A stretch of 64,000 nucleotides of DNA from Brachybacterium faecium DSM 4810 (GCA_000023405.1 CP001643.1:1860001-1924000), one strand, 5' to 3'; positions 35,795 to 45,462 are shown, numbered from the stretch's first letter. Numbers and translations: made by a program. Notes: generated from the letters alone by a model not told the origin.

Positions 35795-36775
35795 ATGACG
35801 CCCGACGATGCACTGTCCTGCTACCTCCACCTGCACACCACGACGGCCCTGCAGGGCCTCTCGCTCGTCCCCGCCGACGCCACAGCCGACGAGAGCGGCG
35901 CGGCCGAGGCGAGGAAAGAGCTCGACCGGCTGCTGGGCGTCGAGACCGTCCACGGCATGCGCACCTCGCTGCGGCGGGTGCGCGCCGCGCTGCTCCTGAT
36001 CGACCCGGTGCCTCCCGTGCCCGCCCTGCTCGATGACGACCTGCGCGGAGTCTCCCGTGCGCTGAGCGAGGTGCGCGACGCCGACGTGCTGACCGCCTCC
36101 CTGCTCGCCGAGATCGATGGGCTGCCCGCCCAGCACGTGCACGGGACGGTGCGTGCGGACCTGCTCGAGGCGCTGGCCGTGAAGCGCCGGGACGGGCTCG
36201 ACGTGGTGCGCCGCAGCCGCGGCGAGCCGTCCTGGCAGAGGGCTCTCGAGCAGCTGGAGGCATGGCGTCACCGGCCTCCCCGCCTCACCGCGGGGCCTCC
36301 CCTTCTCCTGCTTGACCAGGCTCGCGCAGAGGTGCGCCGGCGGCTGCGGGACGCCGACGGAGATCACCGCGGGCTGCATGCGGCACGCAGGGCCGCGAAG
36401 CGCTGGCGCTATGCGGCGGAGCTTCTCTGCCCCGCTCTGCCGGAGGCGGCAGCGCACTTCGCCGCCGCGACGCTGATCCACGAACGGCTCGGCACGCTGC
36501 AGGACGCAGTGGTGGCCAGAGACTTCCTCGCCGGCCTCGCCCGGGCGGGCGCGGAGTCAGGCCGTGACGTCGCCACCACGCAGCTGCTGCACCAGCGGGC
36601 GCAGCAGCGGATCGACGAGGCGGTGAGCCACGCGCCGGAACTCCTGGTGCCGCTCCTCCGTCCCGTGCCTGTTCGACCGCCCTCCTCCCGCTCGCAAGCT
36701 CGCAGTTCGTCGGTCACTCCCCGCTCGCGCGAAGGGCGCGGCGGCGGCCCTGCACCTGGGCCAGGCGCGCCATGA
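35795..36775 (+). CDS. CHAD domain-containing protein
   Basis: 326 residues of the CHAD helical domain, which binds polyphosphate: VETVHGMRTSLRRVRAALLLI (about residues 48-68) and GLHAARRAAKRWRYAAELL near 200, both with conserved His and Arg/Lys rows. The ATG at 35795 has GAGGGAG at 5 nt. The frame stays open upstream into attR, but no upstream start has a site. The last about 30 residues are low-complexity and overlap dnaG by 62 bp on the other strand, so the C-terminus may be extended by loss of an older stop. Confidence 0.85.
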   Translation: MTPDDALSCYLHLHTTTALQGLSLVPADATADESGAAEARKELDRLLGVETVHGMRTSLRRVRAALLLIDPVPPVPALLDDDLRGVSRALSEVRDADVLTASLLAEIDGLPAQHVHGTVRADLLEALAVKRRDGLDVVRRSRGEPSWQRALEQLEAWRHRPPRLTAGPPLLLLDQARAEVRRRLRDADGDHRGLHAARRAAKRWRYAAELLCPALPEAAAHFAAATLIHERLGTLQDAVVARDFLAGLARAGAESGRDVATTQLLHQRAQQRIDEAVSHAPELLVPLLRPVPVRPPSSRSQARSSSVTPRSREGRGGGPAPGPGAP

Positions 36776-38690
36776 TGTCCTGATAGCGCTCGGCGTCCGA
36801 GGGATCGGTGCGCTGCAGGCGCTGCTTGAGCACCGAGTACTCGCGGGTGATGGACAGCTCGGTGAGCCGGTCCAGCAGCGAATGGGCGAGGCGGCGCAGG
36901 CCCTCCTCGTCCCGGGCCGGCAGGTCGAGGTTCGCGATCTCCACGATGAGCGGGCGCACCGTCTCCCCGGCGATCTCGAGGACCTGCTCGAGGTACCGGG
37001 CGGCATGGAGCCGACCCTGGACGGCGTCCAGCAGCGTGCCGGCGGCGAGCATCACGTCCCACACTCCCTGCAGGGCCGGCACGTGGAAGGCGTCATCCGG
37101 CAGCGAGGCGACCTTCTCGTCCTCCAGCAGCTGCGGGGACTGCAGCATCACCGCGAGCGACTGGGTCTCGACCTGGCCCACCGGGTCGCGAGGGCTGACC
37201 ACGTCGGCGAGCCGGGCCGAGGGGATCGGGGCGTCCTCCGCCGAACTCCCCTGCCCGGCGCCGCCCTGCCCCTCCGCGACCGTGCGCGCCGGGGTGGCGG
37301 GCTGGGGAGCGCGGCCCTGGGAGCGGGCGGCATCGTGCACGGCGCGCAGCACGGTCGCCTCGTCCATCCCCAGCCAGCCGGAGAGGCGGCGGGCGTACTC
37401 GGGGCGCATCGCCCGGTCGCGGATCCGGGCGACCACCGGCGCTGCCATCCGCAGCGCGGTGACCTGCCCCTCGACGGTGTCGAGATCCACCTGCGAGATC
37501 GCGGTGCGGATCGCGAACTCGAACAGCGGACGGCGCGTCTCGATGAGGTCGCGCACCGCCTGGTCACCCTGCGCGATCCGCAGCTCGCAGGGATCCATGC
37601 CGCTGGCCTCGACGGCCACATAGGTCTGGGCGACGAAGCGCTGATCCTCCTCGAAGGCGCGCAGCGCCGCCTTCTGCCCGGCGGCGTCGCCGTCGAAGGT
37701 GAACACCACCTCGCCGGCCAGGCCCCGGCCGTCGGTGTTCAGCCGCAGCCCGGCCGAGGGATTGGAGTCCCCCATCACACGGCGCACGATCTTCACGTGC
37801 TCCGCCCCGAAGGCCGTCCCGCAGGAGGCAACGGCGGTGGTGACGCCGGCCAGATGGGCGGCCATCACGTCGGTGTATCCCTCGACCACGACCACCCGGT
37901 GCTGGGAGGAGATCGCCTTGCGGGCGATGTCCAGCCCGTAGAGCACGCTGGACTTGTGGTAGATCGCGGTCTCGGGGGTGTTGAGGTACTTCGGGCCCTG
38001 ATCGGAGTCCAGCAGGCGCCGCGCGCCGAACCCGATGGTGTTGCCGGTGATGTCGCGGATCGGCCACACCAGCCGGCCGCGGAAGCGGTCGTAGACGCCG
38101 CGCTGGCCCTGCGAGACGAGTCCGCTGGCGGTGAGCTCCGCCTCGGTGAATCCGCGTGAGCGCAGCACCCCGGTGAGAGAGTCCCAGCCCTCGGGGGCGA
38201 AGCCGACGCCGAAATGAGCGGCGGCGTCCTGATCGAAGCCGCGCTCGGTGAGGAAGCGCCGCCCCACCTCGGCGGCAGGGGTGCCGAGCTGCTCGCGGTA
38301 GTACTCCTCCGCGATCGCATGGGCATCCAGCAGCCGGCGGCGGGTGCCGAAATCGGGGCGATTGCCGCGCCCCTGCCCGGCGTCCTCGTACTGCAGCTGG
38401 ACGCCGTAGCGCCCGGCGAGCATCTCGACCGCCTCGACGAAGCTCAGGTGGTTGATCTTCTGGACGAAGGAGATCACGTCACCGCCCTCGCCGCAGCCGA
38501 AGCAGTGCCAGTGCCCCAGCTGGGGCCTGATGTTGAACGAGGGCGTCTTCTCATCGTGGAAGGGGCACAGCCCCTTCATCGAGCCGATGCCGGCGGTGCG
38601 CAGGGTGACGTGCTCGGAGACGACCTCGTCCAGCCGTGCGCGCTCGCGCACGAGGTCGACGTCGGAGCGACGGATCAGTCCCTGGGCCAC
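36714..38690 (-). CDS. dnaG: DNA primase
   Basis: 658 residues. It makes RNA primers at the replication fork. The CHC2 zinc finger is C42-H45-C63-C66 (CPFHDEKTPSF, HWHCFGCGEGGD). The TOPRIM core includes VVVEGYTDVMAAH near 263-275 and FTFDGDAAGQKAALRAFE, and the C-terminal helicase-interaction region follows a Pro/Ala-rich linker. It is the last gene of dusB-dgt-dnaG, 4 bp after dgt. Its 3' end overlaps the CHAD gene tail to tail. Confidence 0.97.
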   Translation of the reverse strand: MAQGLIRRSDVDLVRERARLDEVVSEHVTLRTAGIGSMKGLCPFHDEKTPSFNIRPQLGHWHCFGCGEGGDVISFVQKINHLSFVEAVEMLAGRYGVQLQYEDAGQGRGNRPDFGTRRRLLDAHAIAEEYYREQLGTPAAEVGRRFLTERGFDQDAAAHFGVGFAPEGWDSLTGVLRSRGFTEAELTASGLVSQGQRGVYDRFRGRLVWPIRDITGNTIGFGARRLLDSDQGPKYLNTPETAIYHKSSVLYGLDIARKAISSQHRVVVVEGYTDVMAAHLAGVTTAVASCGTAFGAEHVKIVRRVMGDSNPSAGLRLNTDGRGLAGEVVFTFDGDAAGQKAALRAFEEDQRFVAQTYVAVEASGMDPCELRIAQGDQAVRDLIETRRPLFEFAIRTAISQVDLDTVEGQVTALRMAAPVVARIRDRAMRPEYARRLSGWLGMDEATVLRAVHDAARSQGRAPQPATPARTVAEGQGGAGQGSSAEDAPIPSARLADVVSPRDPVGQVETQSLAVMLQSPQLLEDEKVASLPDDAFHVPALQGVWDVMLAAGTLLDAVQGRLHAARYLEQVLEIAGETVRPLIVEIANLDLPARDEEGLRRLAHSLLDRLTELSITREYSVLKQRLQRTDPSDAERYQDIMARLAQVQGRRRALRASGE

Positions 38691-38694
38691 CCGT

Positions 38695-40032
38695 TCACAG
38701 CTCCGATCCGAGGCCGGGCAGGGGCGTGTCCGCAGCGGTCACATGGGTGAGGCTGCGGTCGAACAGCAGGTCGTGCAGGCGGCGCGCGGTGACGTCGGTG
38801 TAGGAGGCGATCTGGTCGACCACCACGCGGCGGCGGCCGTCGTCGTCGGCTGCGCTGTGCCACAGCTCGCTGAACAGGGGGCTGAGGTACTGGGTGCCGG
38901 TGTGCCACAGCCGCGAGTACAGGTCGCGGATGATCTCCTCCTGCGCCTCGTACACCGGCTGCTGCGAGGCGGAGGACATCACATAGGCGGCGGCGAGCCC
39001 CTTGAGCACCGCGATCTCCAGATGCGTCTGCTCGGGCACGACGATGTCGCCGCCGTAGCGGGAGATCGGCCCCTCGCCGTGGGTGGCGCGGGTCGCGGCG
39101 ATCGCGGAGCGGGTGAAGCGGCCGATGAGCTGGCTGGCCATGTTCTTCAGAGCCGCCGCGGAGCGCATCGTGCCGGTGAAGGAGAGCATCCAGCTCGGCT
39201 CCTCCTCCAGACGGGTGAGCGCGGCGTCGAGCTCGTCGAGCGACTCCTCGGGCATGTACCAGTCCTGGACCACGTACAGCGCGGCGGCCCGCTCCATGGG
39301 GTCCTGCAGCTTCTGCAGATCGAGGGTGAGGCCGGTGATGGCGTCCTCGATGTCGTGGACGGAGTAGGCGATGTCGTCCGCGAGGTCCATCACCTGCGCC
39401 TCGAAGCACTGCCTGCCGGGCACGGCGCCCTCCCGCGCCCAGGTGTACACGTCGAGGTCATCGGCGTAGGCACCGAACTTCGGGGAGGCGGGATCCGGTC
39501 CCTGGCCGCGCGTCCAGGGGTACTTGATGGCGGCATCGACGCTCGCCCGGGTGAGGTTCAGCCCGTAGGGGCGTTCCTCGCCCACCATCTTCGGCTCGAG
39601 CCGGGTGAGGAGTCGGAGGGTCTGCGCGTTGCCCTCGAAGCCTCCGAAATCGGCGGCGAGGTCGTCGAGGACCTTCTCGCCGTTGTGCCCGAACGGCGGG
39701 TGACCGAGATCGTGGGAGAGGCAGGCGGCGTCGACGATGTCGGGATCGCAGCCGAGCTCCGCGCCGATGTCGCGGCCCACCTGAGCCACCTCGAGGGAGT
39801 GGGTGAGGCGGGTGCGCACGAAGTCGTTGGCACCCGCGCCGAGCACCTGGGTCTTGGCACCGAGCCGTCGCAGCGCCGAGGAGTGCAGCACCCGGGCGCG
39901 GTCACGCTGGAACGGGGTGCGCGCCTGCGACTTCGGCGGCTCGGGCACCCAGCGCTCCAGATCGGCGGCGCTGTACCCCGGGGGCGGCAGCGCCGCATCC
40001 GGGGTGGGGTGCGACGGGGAGCTCGTGCTCAT
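38695..40032 (-). CDS. dgt: Deoxyguanosinetriphosphate triphosphohydrolase-like protein
   Basis: 445 residues of the HD superfamily. It splits dNTPs to deoxynucleosides and triphosphate. HD metal ligands: RTRLTHSLEVAQVGR and ACLSHDLGHPPFGHNGE; the last Asp is in MDLADDIAYSVHD. The start (MSTSSPSHPTP) has GGAGG at 8 nt. It is 4 bp after dusB and 4 bp before dnaG, the usual actinobacterial order. Confidence 0.94.
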   Translation of the reverse strand: MSTSSPSHPTPDAALPPPGYSAADLERWVPEPPKSQARTPFQRDRARVLHSSALRRLGAKTQVLGAGANDFVRTRLTHSLEVAQVGRDIGAELGCDPDIVDAACLSHDLGHPPFGHNGEKVLDDLAADFGGFEGNAQTLRLLTRLEPKMVGEERPYGLNLTRASVDAAIKYPWTRGQGPDPASPKFGAYADDLDVYTWAREGAVPGRQCFEAQVMDLADDIAYSVHDIEDAITGLTLDLQKLQDPMERAAALYVVQDWYMPEESLDELDAALTRLEEEPSWMLSFTGTMRSAAALKNMASQLIGRFTRSAIAATRATHGEGPISRYGGDIVVPEQTHLEIAVLKGLAAAYVMSSASQQPVYEAQEEIIRDLYSRLWHTGTQYLSPLFSELWHSAADDDGRRRVVVDQIASYTDVTARRLHDLLFDRSLTHVTAADTPLPGLGSEL

Positions 40033-40036
40033 CGGG

Positions 40037-41290
40037 TCAACCTCCGGAGGTGTCGAGCTCGGCCTCGTGGAGGCGGGTGGCATGCTCGGCGCTGAGCTCG
40101 CGCGAGGCCATCCAGCCCTCGGGCACATGCGCCTTCTTCGGAGTCCCGGCGCGGCCGCGCGGCCCCTCCACCGCGGCGCCCGGGTACGGGCTGGACAGAT
40201 CCAGCTCGGCGAGCTTGGCGTCGAGATCGGCCAGGGATTCCATGGTGGCCAGGCGGTGCCGCATCTGGCCGCCGACGGGGTAGCCCTTGAAATACCAGGC
40301 CACGTGCTTGCGCAGGTCGCGCAATGCGCGGCCCTCGTCCTCGAAGAACTCGATGAGCAGCTCGGCATGGCGGCGCAGGATCTGGGCGACCTCGCCCAGG
40401 CTGGGCCGCACCCGCTCCGGCCGGCCGGCGAACCCGGCGGCGAGGTCGGCGAACAGCCACGGCCGGCCCTGGCAGCCGCGCCCCACCACGACGCCGTCGC
40501 AGCCGGTCCGGTCCATCATGTCGATCGCGTCCTCGGCGCACCAGATGTCTCCGTTGCCGAGCACGGGGATATCGGTGACCAGCTCCTTGAGCTCGCTGAT
40601 CGCGTCCCAGCGGGCGGTGCCCGAGTAGTGCTGCACCACGGTGCGGCCGTGCAGGGCGATCGCCGCCGCCCCGACCTCCTGCGCGATCAGCCCGGCGTCG
40701 CGGAAGGTCTGGTGCTCGTCATCGATGCCGATGCGGGTCTTCACGGTGACGGGCACCTCGGGGCCCGCGGCCTCCACGGCCGCGCTGACGATCCGGGTGA
40801 ACAGCTCCGACTTCCACGGCAGGACCCCGCCGCCGCCGCGGCGGGTCACCTTCGGGACCGGGCAGCCGAAGTTCAGGTCGATGTGATCGGCCAGGTCCCG
40901 TTCGCGGATCATCTCCACGGCGCGGCGCACGGTGGCGGGATCCACGCCGTACAGCTGCACGGAGCGAGGGGTCTCCTGCGCCCCCATCGTCACCAGGCGC
41001 CAGGACTCCCGATGGTCCTCGACGAGAGCGCGCGTGGTCACCATCTCGGAGACGTACAGGCCGCCGTCGTCCTCGCTGTGCAGGGCTCCGAATTCGCGGC
41101 ACAGCAGGCGGAAGGCCATGTTGGTGATCCCCGCCATGGGCGCGAGCACGACGGGGGTGTCGATCGTGTGCGGCCCGATGGTGAGCGTGCGGCGGCGCGG
41201 CGCGTCTCCGGTCGTCGGCGCGGCGCCGCGGGACCGGTCGGCGAGCTGGCCGGCAGGCGGGGTGGGGTTCTCCAGGATGGTCATCGCCAC
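40037..41290 (-). CDS. dusB: tRNA-dihydrouridine synthase
   Basis: 417 residues. This flavin enzyme reduces uridines in tRNA D-loops. Motifs: the FMN-binding VVLAPMAGITNMAFR, the catalytic Cys in DHIDLNFGCPVPKVTRRGGG, and VTVKTRIGID, IALHGRT and VLGNGDI. The first codon may be GTG at 41290 or ATG two codons later (41284); no strong site decides. First gene of the operon with dgt and dnaG. Confidence 0.94.
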   Translation of the reverse strand: MAMTILENPTPPAGQLADRSRGAAPTTGDAPRRRTLTIGPHTIDTPVVLAPMAGITNMAFRLLCREFGALHSEDDGGLYVSEMVTTRALVEDHRESWRLVTMGAQETPRSVQLYGVDPATVRRAVEMIRERDLADHIDLNFGCPVPKVTRRGGGGVLPWKSELFTRIVSAAVEAAGPEVPVTVKTRIGIDDEHQTFRDAGLIAQEVGAAAIALHGRTVVQHYSGTARWDAISELKELVTDIPVLGNGDIWCAEDAIDMMDRTGCDGVVVGRGCQGRPWLFADLAAGFAGRPERVRPSLGEVAQILRRHAELLIEFFEDEGRALRDLRKHVAWYFKGYPVGGQMRHRLATMESLADLDAKLAELDLSSPYPGAAVEGPRGRAGTPKKAHVPEGWMASRELSAEHATRLHEAELDTSGG

Positions 41291-41464
41291 GATTGTCCCA
41301 TCATGGGCGCTCCCCCGGGAGGAAGCCGCGGGTGATGTGCATCAGGGAGCGATGGGGAGGACGGGTGAGGGCGCTTGGTCCCTGTCCCGCGCGCCGTTTC
41401 CGGGGGAGACTGGGAGCGTCGGCGCACCCCGGCGCCGCCACGGCACCCTCCGAGGAGGCGCGAG

Positions 41465-42562
41465 ATGAGCACATCCGCAGCAGGCAGGGACGGGCCCCGC
41501 TTCGGCTTCGCCGCACAGGTCGAGCACACGGGGATCCGCCGCACGGCAGGGACCGCCGTCAGCCAGGGGCTGGAGGACGGCATCGCGCTGTTCCTCGCCG
41601 CCGAGGATCTCGGGTACGACGTCGGCTATGTGCGGGGCCGCCACCTGCAGGACGCGCTGGCCTCTCCCCTGCTGTTCCTGGCCGCGCTCGGAGCCTCCAC
41701 CCGGCGCATCGCTCTGGGGACGGCGGTGCTGCCGCTGCGGTTCGAGAACGCGGGCCGGCTGGCGGAGGATCTGGCCACGGCCGATCTGCTCACCGGCGGT
41801 CGGCTGCGGCCCGGGGTGAGCTCCGGCTATTCCTCTCATGACGCGATGTACGCCCGCGCTTTCGGAGCGCTGGACGGAGAGCGCGCCGAGCACGTGGACC
41901 GCGTGCTGCACGATCTGCTCTCCCTGATGGAGGGGGAGATCGTCGCCACCGCCGATCGTCATGTCGAAGGGGTCGATCCCGGCTCGCCGCTGCGCGTGCG
42001 GCCCCAGGCGCCCGGGCTGCGCGAACGCCTGGCCTATGGGGCGGCGAGCCCGCAGCGTGCCGCGATGGCGGGCCGGCTGGGGCTCGGCCTGCAGCTGGCC
42101 ACGATGGCCCCGGACGACGGATCGGGCCGGCCCTTCGCGCAGCTGCAGCTCGACGCGCTGACCGCCTATCGGGAGGCCTCGGCCGAGGCCGGCTTCGGTG
42201 CCGGTCACGTGATGGTCAGCCGCCAGATGATCCCGGTGCGCAGCGAGGCGGAGCTCGAGCGGTACGTCACCCTCCTGCCCCGCGAGCGGGCGGCGCGGCC
42301 CGGCGTCTCCGGCGAGCATCATGCGCACGAGATCGGCGGGCGGGAGGCCGTGTTCGGCGAGGTCGTGCTGGACCAGCCCGATGTGGTCGCCCGCGCGATG
42401 TGGGAGGACCCGGTGGTGCAGGCAGCCGACGAGATCGTGCTGGTGCTCCCCCTCGGCGCACCGCCGGAGGACCAGCGCGAGCTCCTGGCGACATTCGCCT
42501 CGCTGGTGATCCCTCCGCTGCGTCTCGTGCTGACACGGCGCCGCGGGGAGCACGCCGGGTAG
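41465..42562 (+). CDS. LLM class flavin-dependent oxidoreductase
   Basis: 365 residues of the bacterial luciferase-like fold: RFGFAAQVEHTG at the N-terminus, AAEDLGYDVGYVRGRHLQD, LFLAALGASTRRIALGTAVLPLRFENAGRLAEDLATADLLTGGRLRPGVSSGY (the usual family core), and AYGAASPQRAAMAGRLGLGLQ. These enzymes use reduced FMN or F420 to oxidise varied substrates; the substrate is unknown. GAGGAGG precedes the ATG. Confidence 0.88.
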   Translation: MSTSAAGRDGPRFGFAAQVEHTGIRRTAGTAVSQGLEDGIALFLAAEDLGYDVGYVRGRHLQDALASPLLFLAALGASTRRIALGTAVLPLRFENAGRLAEDLATADLLTGGRLRPGVSSGYSSHDAMYARAFGALDGERAEHVDRVLHDLLSLMEGEIVATADRHVEGVDPGSPLRVRPQAPGLRERLAYGAASPQRAAMAGRLGLGLQLATMAPDDGSGRPFAQLQLDALTAYREASAEAGFGAGHVMVSRQMIPVRSEAELERYVTLLPRERAARPGVSGEHHAHEIGGREAVFGEVVLDQPDVVARAMWEDPVVQAADEIVLVLPLGAPPEDQRELLATFASLVIPPLRLVLTRRRGEHAG

Positions 42563-42666
42563 CGCCGCCGCGGGAGGCCGGGACTCCTGCGCGGTGGGGG
42601 GCAGGGCGGCAGCGGCGGGGATGGGACAATGCGGAGGTCCAGCCGCCCACCTGCGAGGAGAAGATC

Positions 42667-42729
42667 GTGACGTCCACCGCCGGCGCCCCGGGAACCGGCG
42701 CGCACGCCCTCCTCACCTCCCGGTCCTGA
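42667..42729 (+). CDS. Possible 20-aa leader peptide before the ROK gene
   Basis: GTG start with GAGGAG at 6 nt, reading VTSTAGAPGTGAHALLTSRS and stopping 4 bp before the ROK ATG, which has no ribosome site of its own. It may couple translation into the ROK gene. Short and unconserved as far as I can tell. Confidence 0.35.
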   Translation: MTSTAGAPGTGAHALLTSRS

Positions 42730-42733
42730 TCCG

Positions 42734-43894
42734 ATGGCCTCCACCAGCACGGATCACCCCGAGCAGAGCCAGCGCGAGGACTGGACCTGGCCTTCCCTGA
42801 GGGAGGCGCAGCGCGCCATCCTGCTGGACGTGCTGCTGCACGGCCGCCGCTCGCGCGCCGAACTCGGCCGCCGCATCGGCATGACCCGGGCGAGCCTCAG
42901 CAGGCTCACCCGCGAGCTGTCCGCGCTCGGGCTCGTGGCCGAGACCGGGGTGCAGCTGGACGGCGCTCGCGGCAGACCGTCCGAGACCCTCGAGATCGCC
43001 CCGGAGGGAGCGCAGTTCCTCGGCTTCAAGCTCACCGGGACCTCGCTCTACACCGCGCTGACCGACCTGTCCGCGCAGGTGGTGCTCATCGAGTCGGAGC
43101 AGCTTCCCAGCCGCGAGGTGGGAGACGTCGTCGACTCGATGCGGCGCGCCACGGACCGGCTGCGGGAGCGCGCTCCCCGCCTCGCCGCGATCGGCGTGTG
43201 CCTCGCCGGTGATGTGCATCGGGAGCCGGAGCGCGGCGACGTGGTCAGCGGCTCCAGCTTCCTCGGCTGGGAGGAGACGCCGCTCCAGCAGCTCCTCGTC
43301 TCGGCGACCGGTCTGCCGGTGACGATCAGCAACGACGTGCAGGCACTCACCACCGCGCACCACTGGTTCGGGGCCGGCCACGGCACGCGCTCGCTCGCCG
43401 TCCTCGGCGTGGGCGAGGGCATCGGCTGCGGCATCGTCGTGGACGGCCGGCGGGTGCACGGCGCTCACGGCCGCCCCGGCAAGGTCGGCCATCTCGCCGT
43501 CGGCGGGGACGCCCGCTGCGACCAGGGGCATCGTGGGTGCGTCTCGGCGTACGCCACGGTGCCGGCCATGCTCCGCGCTGCGGGGGCGAGCGACTTCGCG
43601 GCGCTGGAGGCCGCGGCACGCAGCGGTGACGAACGGGCCGATCGCGCCTTCCGGGATGCGGCCGCAGCGCTCGGCACCGTGATCGCGACGCTCGCGAGCC
43701 TCATCGACATCGAACGCGTGGTGGTCACCGGTGAGGCGCTCGCCGTCGCGCAGCTGCACCGCGACACCGTCGACGCCGCGCTCCGGGCCCGGCTGGACCC
43801 GGTCTCCGTTCCTCCCGAGATCGTGCTGCACCCGTTCCGGTTCACGGACTACGCCTGGGGCGCCGCCGTGACGGCGATCCACAGCCTCGTCTGA
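42734..43894 (+). CDS. ROK family transcriptional regulator
   Basis: 386 residues. An N-terminal winged HTH (about 22-75: LREAQRAILLDVLLHGRRSRAELGRRIGMTRASLSRLTRELSALGLV) is fused to a ROK sugar-binding domain with VCLAGDV, LGVGEGIGCGIVVDG, GKVGHLAVGG and the zinc-like motif CDQGHRGC, in which the second Cys of C-x-C-G-x-x-G-C is replaced by Gln. ROK repressors sense sugars and control nearby uptake genes. Here that is the ABC transporter/GH42 operon 240 bp downstream. Confidence 0.92.
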   Translation: MASTSTDHPEQSQREDWTWPSLREAQRAILLDVLLHGRRSRAELGRRIGMTRASLSRLTRELSALGLVAETGVQLDGARGRPSETLEIAPEGAQFLGFKLTGTSLYTALTDLSAQVVLIESEQLPSREVGDVVDSMRRATDRLRERAPRLAAIGVCLAGDVHREPERGDVVSGSSFLGWEETPLQQLLVSATGLPVTISNDVQALTTAHHWFGAGHGTRSLAVLGVGEGIGCGIVVDGRRVHGAHGRPGKVGHLAVGGDARCDQGHRGCVSAYATVPAMLRAAGASDFAALEAAARSGDERADRAFRDAAAALGTVIATLASLIDIERVVVTGEALAVAQLHRDTVDAALRARLDPVSVPPEIVLHPFRFTDYAWGAAVTAIHSLV

Positions 43895-44048
43895 TCCTCG
43901 GCCGGCGCCCGCCCCGTCGGCCGCTCCTCCCGCACCGGCCCTCCCCGCTGCAGCTTCCGCTGGACCTTTCGCCGACCCGCGCCCTCGTCCCGTGCGCCCC
44001 GGTCCGCGCCGCCGCGGCACCGGTGCTCTCGTCCCTGCCCTCAAGGGG

Positions 44049-44076
44049 TTGACACTTTGTTGCACGCCGATACAAA
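44049..44076 (+). promoter_or_regulatory. Promoter with inverted repeat, sugar operon
   Basis: TTGACA (44049-44054), a 16-bp spacer and TACAAA (44071-44076) give a good -35/-10 pair upstream of the solute-binding protein gene. TTTGT (44056-44060) and ACAAA (44072-44076) form an inverted repeat inside the promoter, a natural site for the ROK repressor. Confidence 0.6.
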
Positions 44077-44141
44077 CTGTGTCGCGGTCGGCGGGCACAC
44101 CGCGTCCGTCACACCCCACCGCGTCGAGGGAGATGCCGTTC

Positions 44142-45428
44142 GTGAAGCGCAGAACACTGCTGTCAGGGCTGGCCGGTGCCCCGCTGGCCGCACTCGCCCT
44201 CTCCTCCTGCGGGGAGAACGGGCTGAGCGACGGGCCCGTCACCCTCGAGTACTGGGCCTGGAACTCCGCACAGAAGCTGGTGGTCGAGGCCTGGAACGCG
44301 ACGCACCCCGACATCCAGGTGCGTCACACCGATGCCGGCGGCGGTGACGATTCGGCGACCAAGCTCGTCACCACCACCCGGGCGGGCAACGCCCCGGACG
44401 TCGCCCTCGTCGAGTACCCCACGCTGCCGTCGATGATCGTCGCCGGTGTCGCCACCGAGATCAGCGAGCACGTCGCCGAGGTCGAGGCGGAGTTCCACGA
44501 GGGCATCTGGAGCCAGGCGAGCTTCGACGGACAGACCTACGGCATCCCGCAGGACGCCGGGCCGCAGGCGCTGACCTTCCACCGCGCACGCTTCGAGGAG
44601 CTCGGCGTCGAGGTGCCCACCACCTGGGAGGACTTCGCCGCCGCCGCACAGCAGGTGCGAGAGGCGGACCCCGAGACCCACCTCGCCACCTTCGCCCCCG
44701 CCGAATTCGGCGGCTTCGCCGGGTTCGCGCAGCAGGCCGGCGCGGTCTGGTGGGAGGGCAGCGGAGCCACGTGGCGGGTCGACATCGACGGCGCGGAGAC
44801 CGCGGCCGTGGCCGACTACTGGCAGGACCTCATCGACCAGGACCTCATCGCCGCGGAGCCGATCCTCACCCCCGAGTGGAACGCGAAGCTCAACCGGGGC
44901 CAGGTCCTGTCCTTCCCCGCAGGCCTCTGGGGGCCCGGGGTCATCGCCAGCGTCGCCGGGGACATGGCCGGCGACTGGGCCCTGGCCCCGCTGCCGCAGT
45001 GGACCCCCGGCGATGACGCGGTCGCCTTCCAGGGCGGCTCTGCCGCGATCGTCACCACCTCCAGCCGTCACCCGGCCGAGGCGGCCCGCTTCGCGGCCTG
45101 GATCGCCACCGCGGAGGAGGCGTGCCGGATCCAGATCCAGGAGGGCAACTACCCCGCCTCGATCGTCGGCCAGGAGCTGAGCCTCGACAGCGACCCGCCC
45201 ACGTTCATGAGCGGGCAGGAGGACTACTGGGAGGTCGCCGCGCAGATCGCCGCCCGCACCCTGCCGGAGAGCACCTGGGGGCCCAATGTCAACGTCGCCT
45301 CCACCGCGTTCGAGGACGCGATGTCCGCCGCGGTCAACGCCGGCACCCCGCTCGCGGACGCCCTCTCCGTCATCGAACAGGCCGTGGTCACCGACATGAC
45401 CTCCGTCGGCTACACCGCCGAGCGCTGA
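44142..45428 (+). CDS. ABC transporter sugar-binding lipoprotein
   Basis: 428 residues, family 1 extracellular solute-binding protein. Lipoprotein signal KRRTLLSGLAGAPLAALALSSC, then VTLEYWAWNSAQKLVVEAWNATHPDIQV, typical of sugar binders. Also GIPQDAGPQALTFHRARFEELGVEVPTTWEDFAAAAQQ. The GTG at 44142 has GAGGGAG at 9 nt; an ATG three codons earlier is too close to it. First gene of the operon with two permeases and a beta-galactosidase, so the ligand is probably a galactoside (inference). Confidence 0.93.
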   Translation: MKRRTLLSGLAGAPLAALALSSCGENGLSDGPVTLEYWAWNSAQKLVVEAWNATHPDIQVRHTDAGGGDDSATKLVTTTRAGNAPDVALVEYPTLPSMIVAGVATEISEHVAEVEAEFHEGIWSQASFDGQTYGIPQDAGPQALTFHRARFEELGVEVPTTWEDFAAAAQQVREADPETHLATFAPAEFGGFAGFAQQAGAVWWEGSGATWRVDIDGAETAAVADYWQDLIDQDLIAAEPILTPEWNAKLNRGQVLSFPAGLWGPGVIASVAGDMAGDWALAPLPQWTPGDDAVAFQGGSAAIVTTSSRHPAEAARFAAWIATAEEACRIQIQEGNYPASIVGQELSLDSDPPTFMSGQEDYWEVAAQIAARTLPESTWGPNVNVASTAFEDAMSAAVNAGTPLADALSVIEQAVVTDMTSVGYTAER

Positions 45429-45462
45429 GACTGCCGCACAGCACCGAGGAGATCCGCACACC

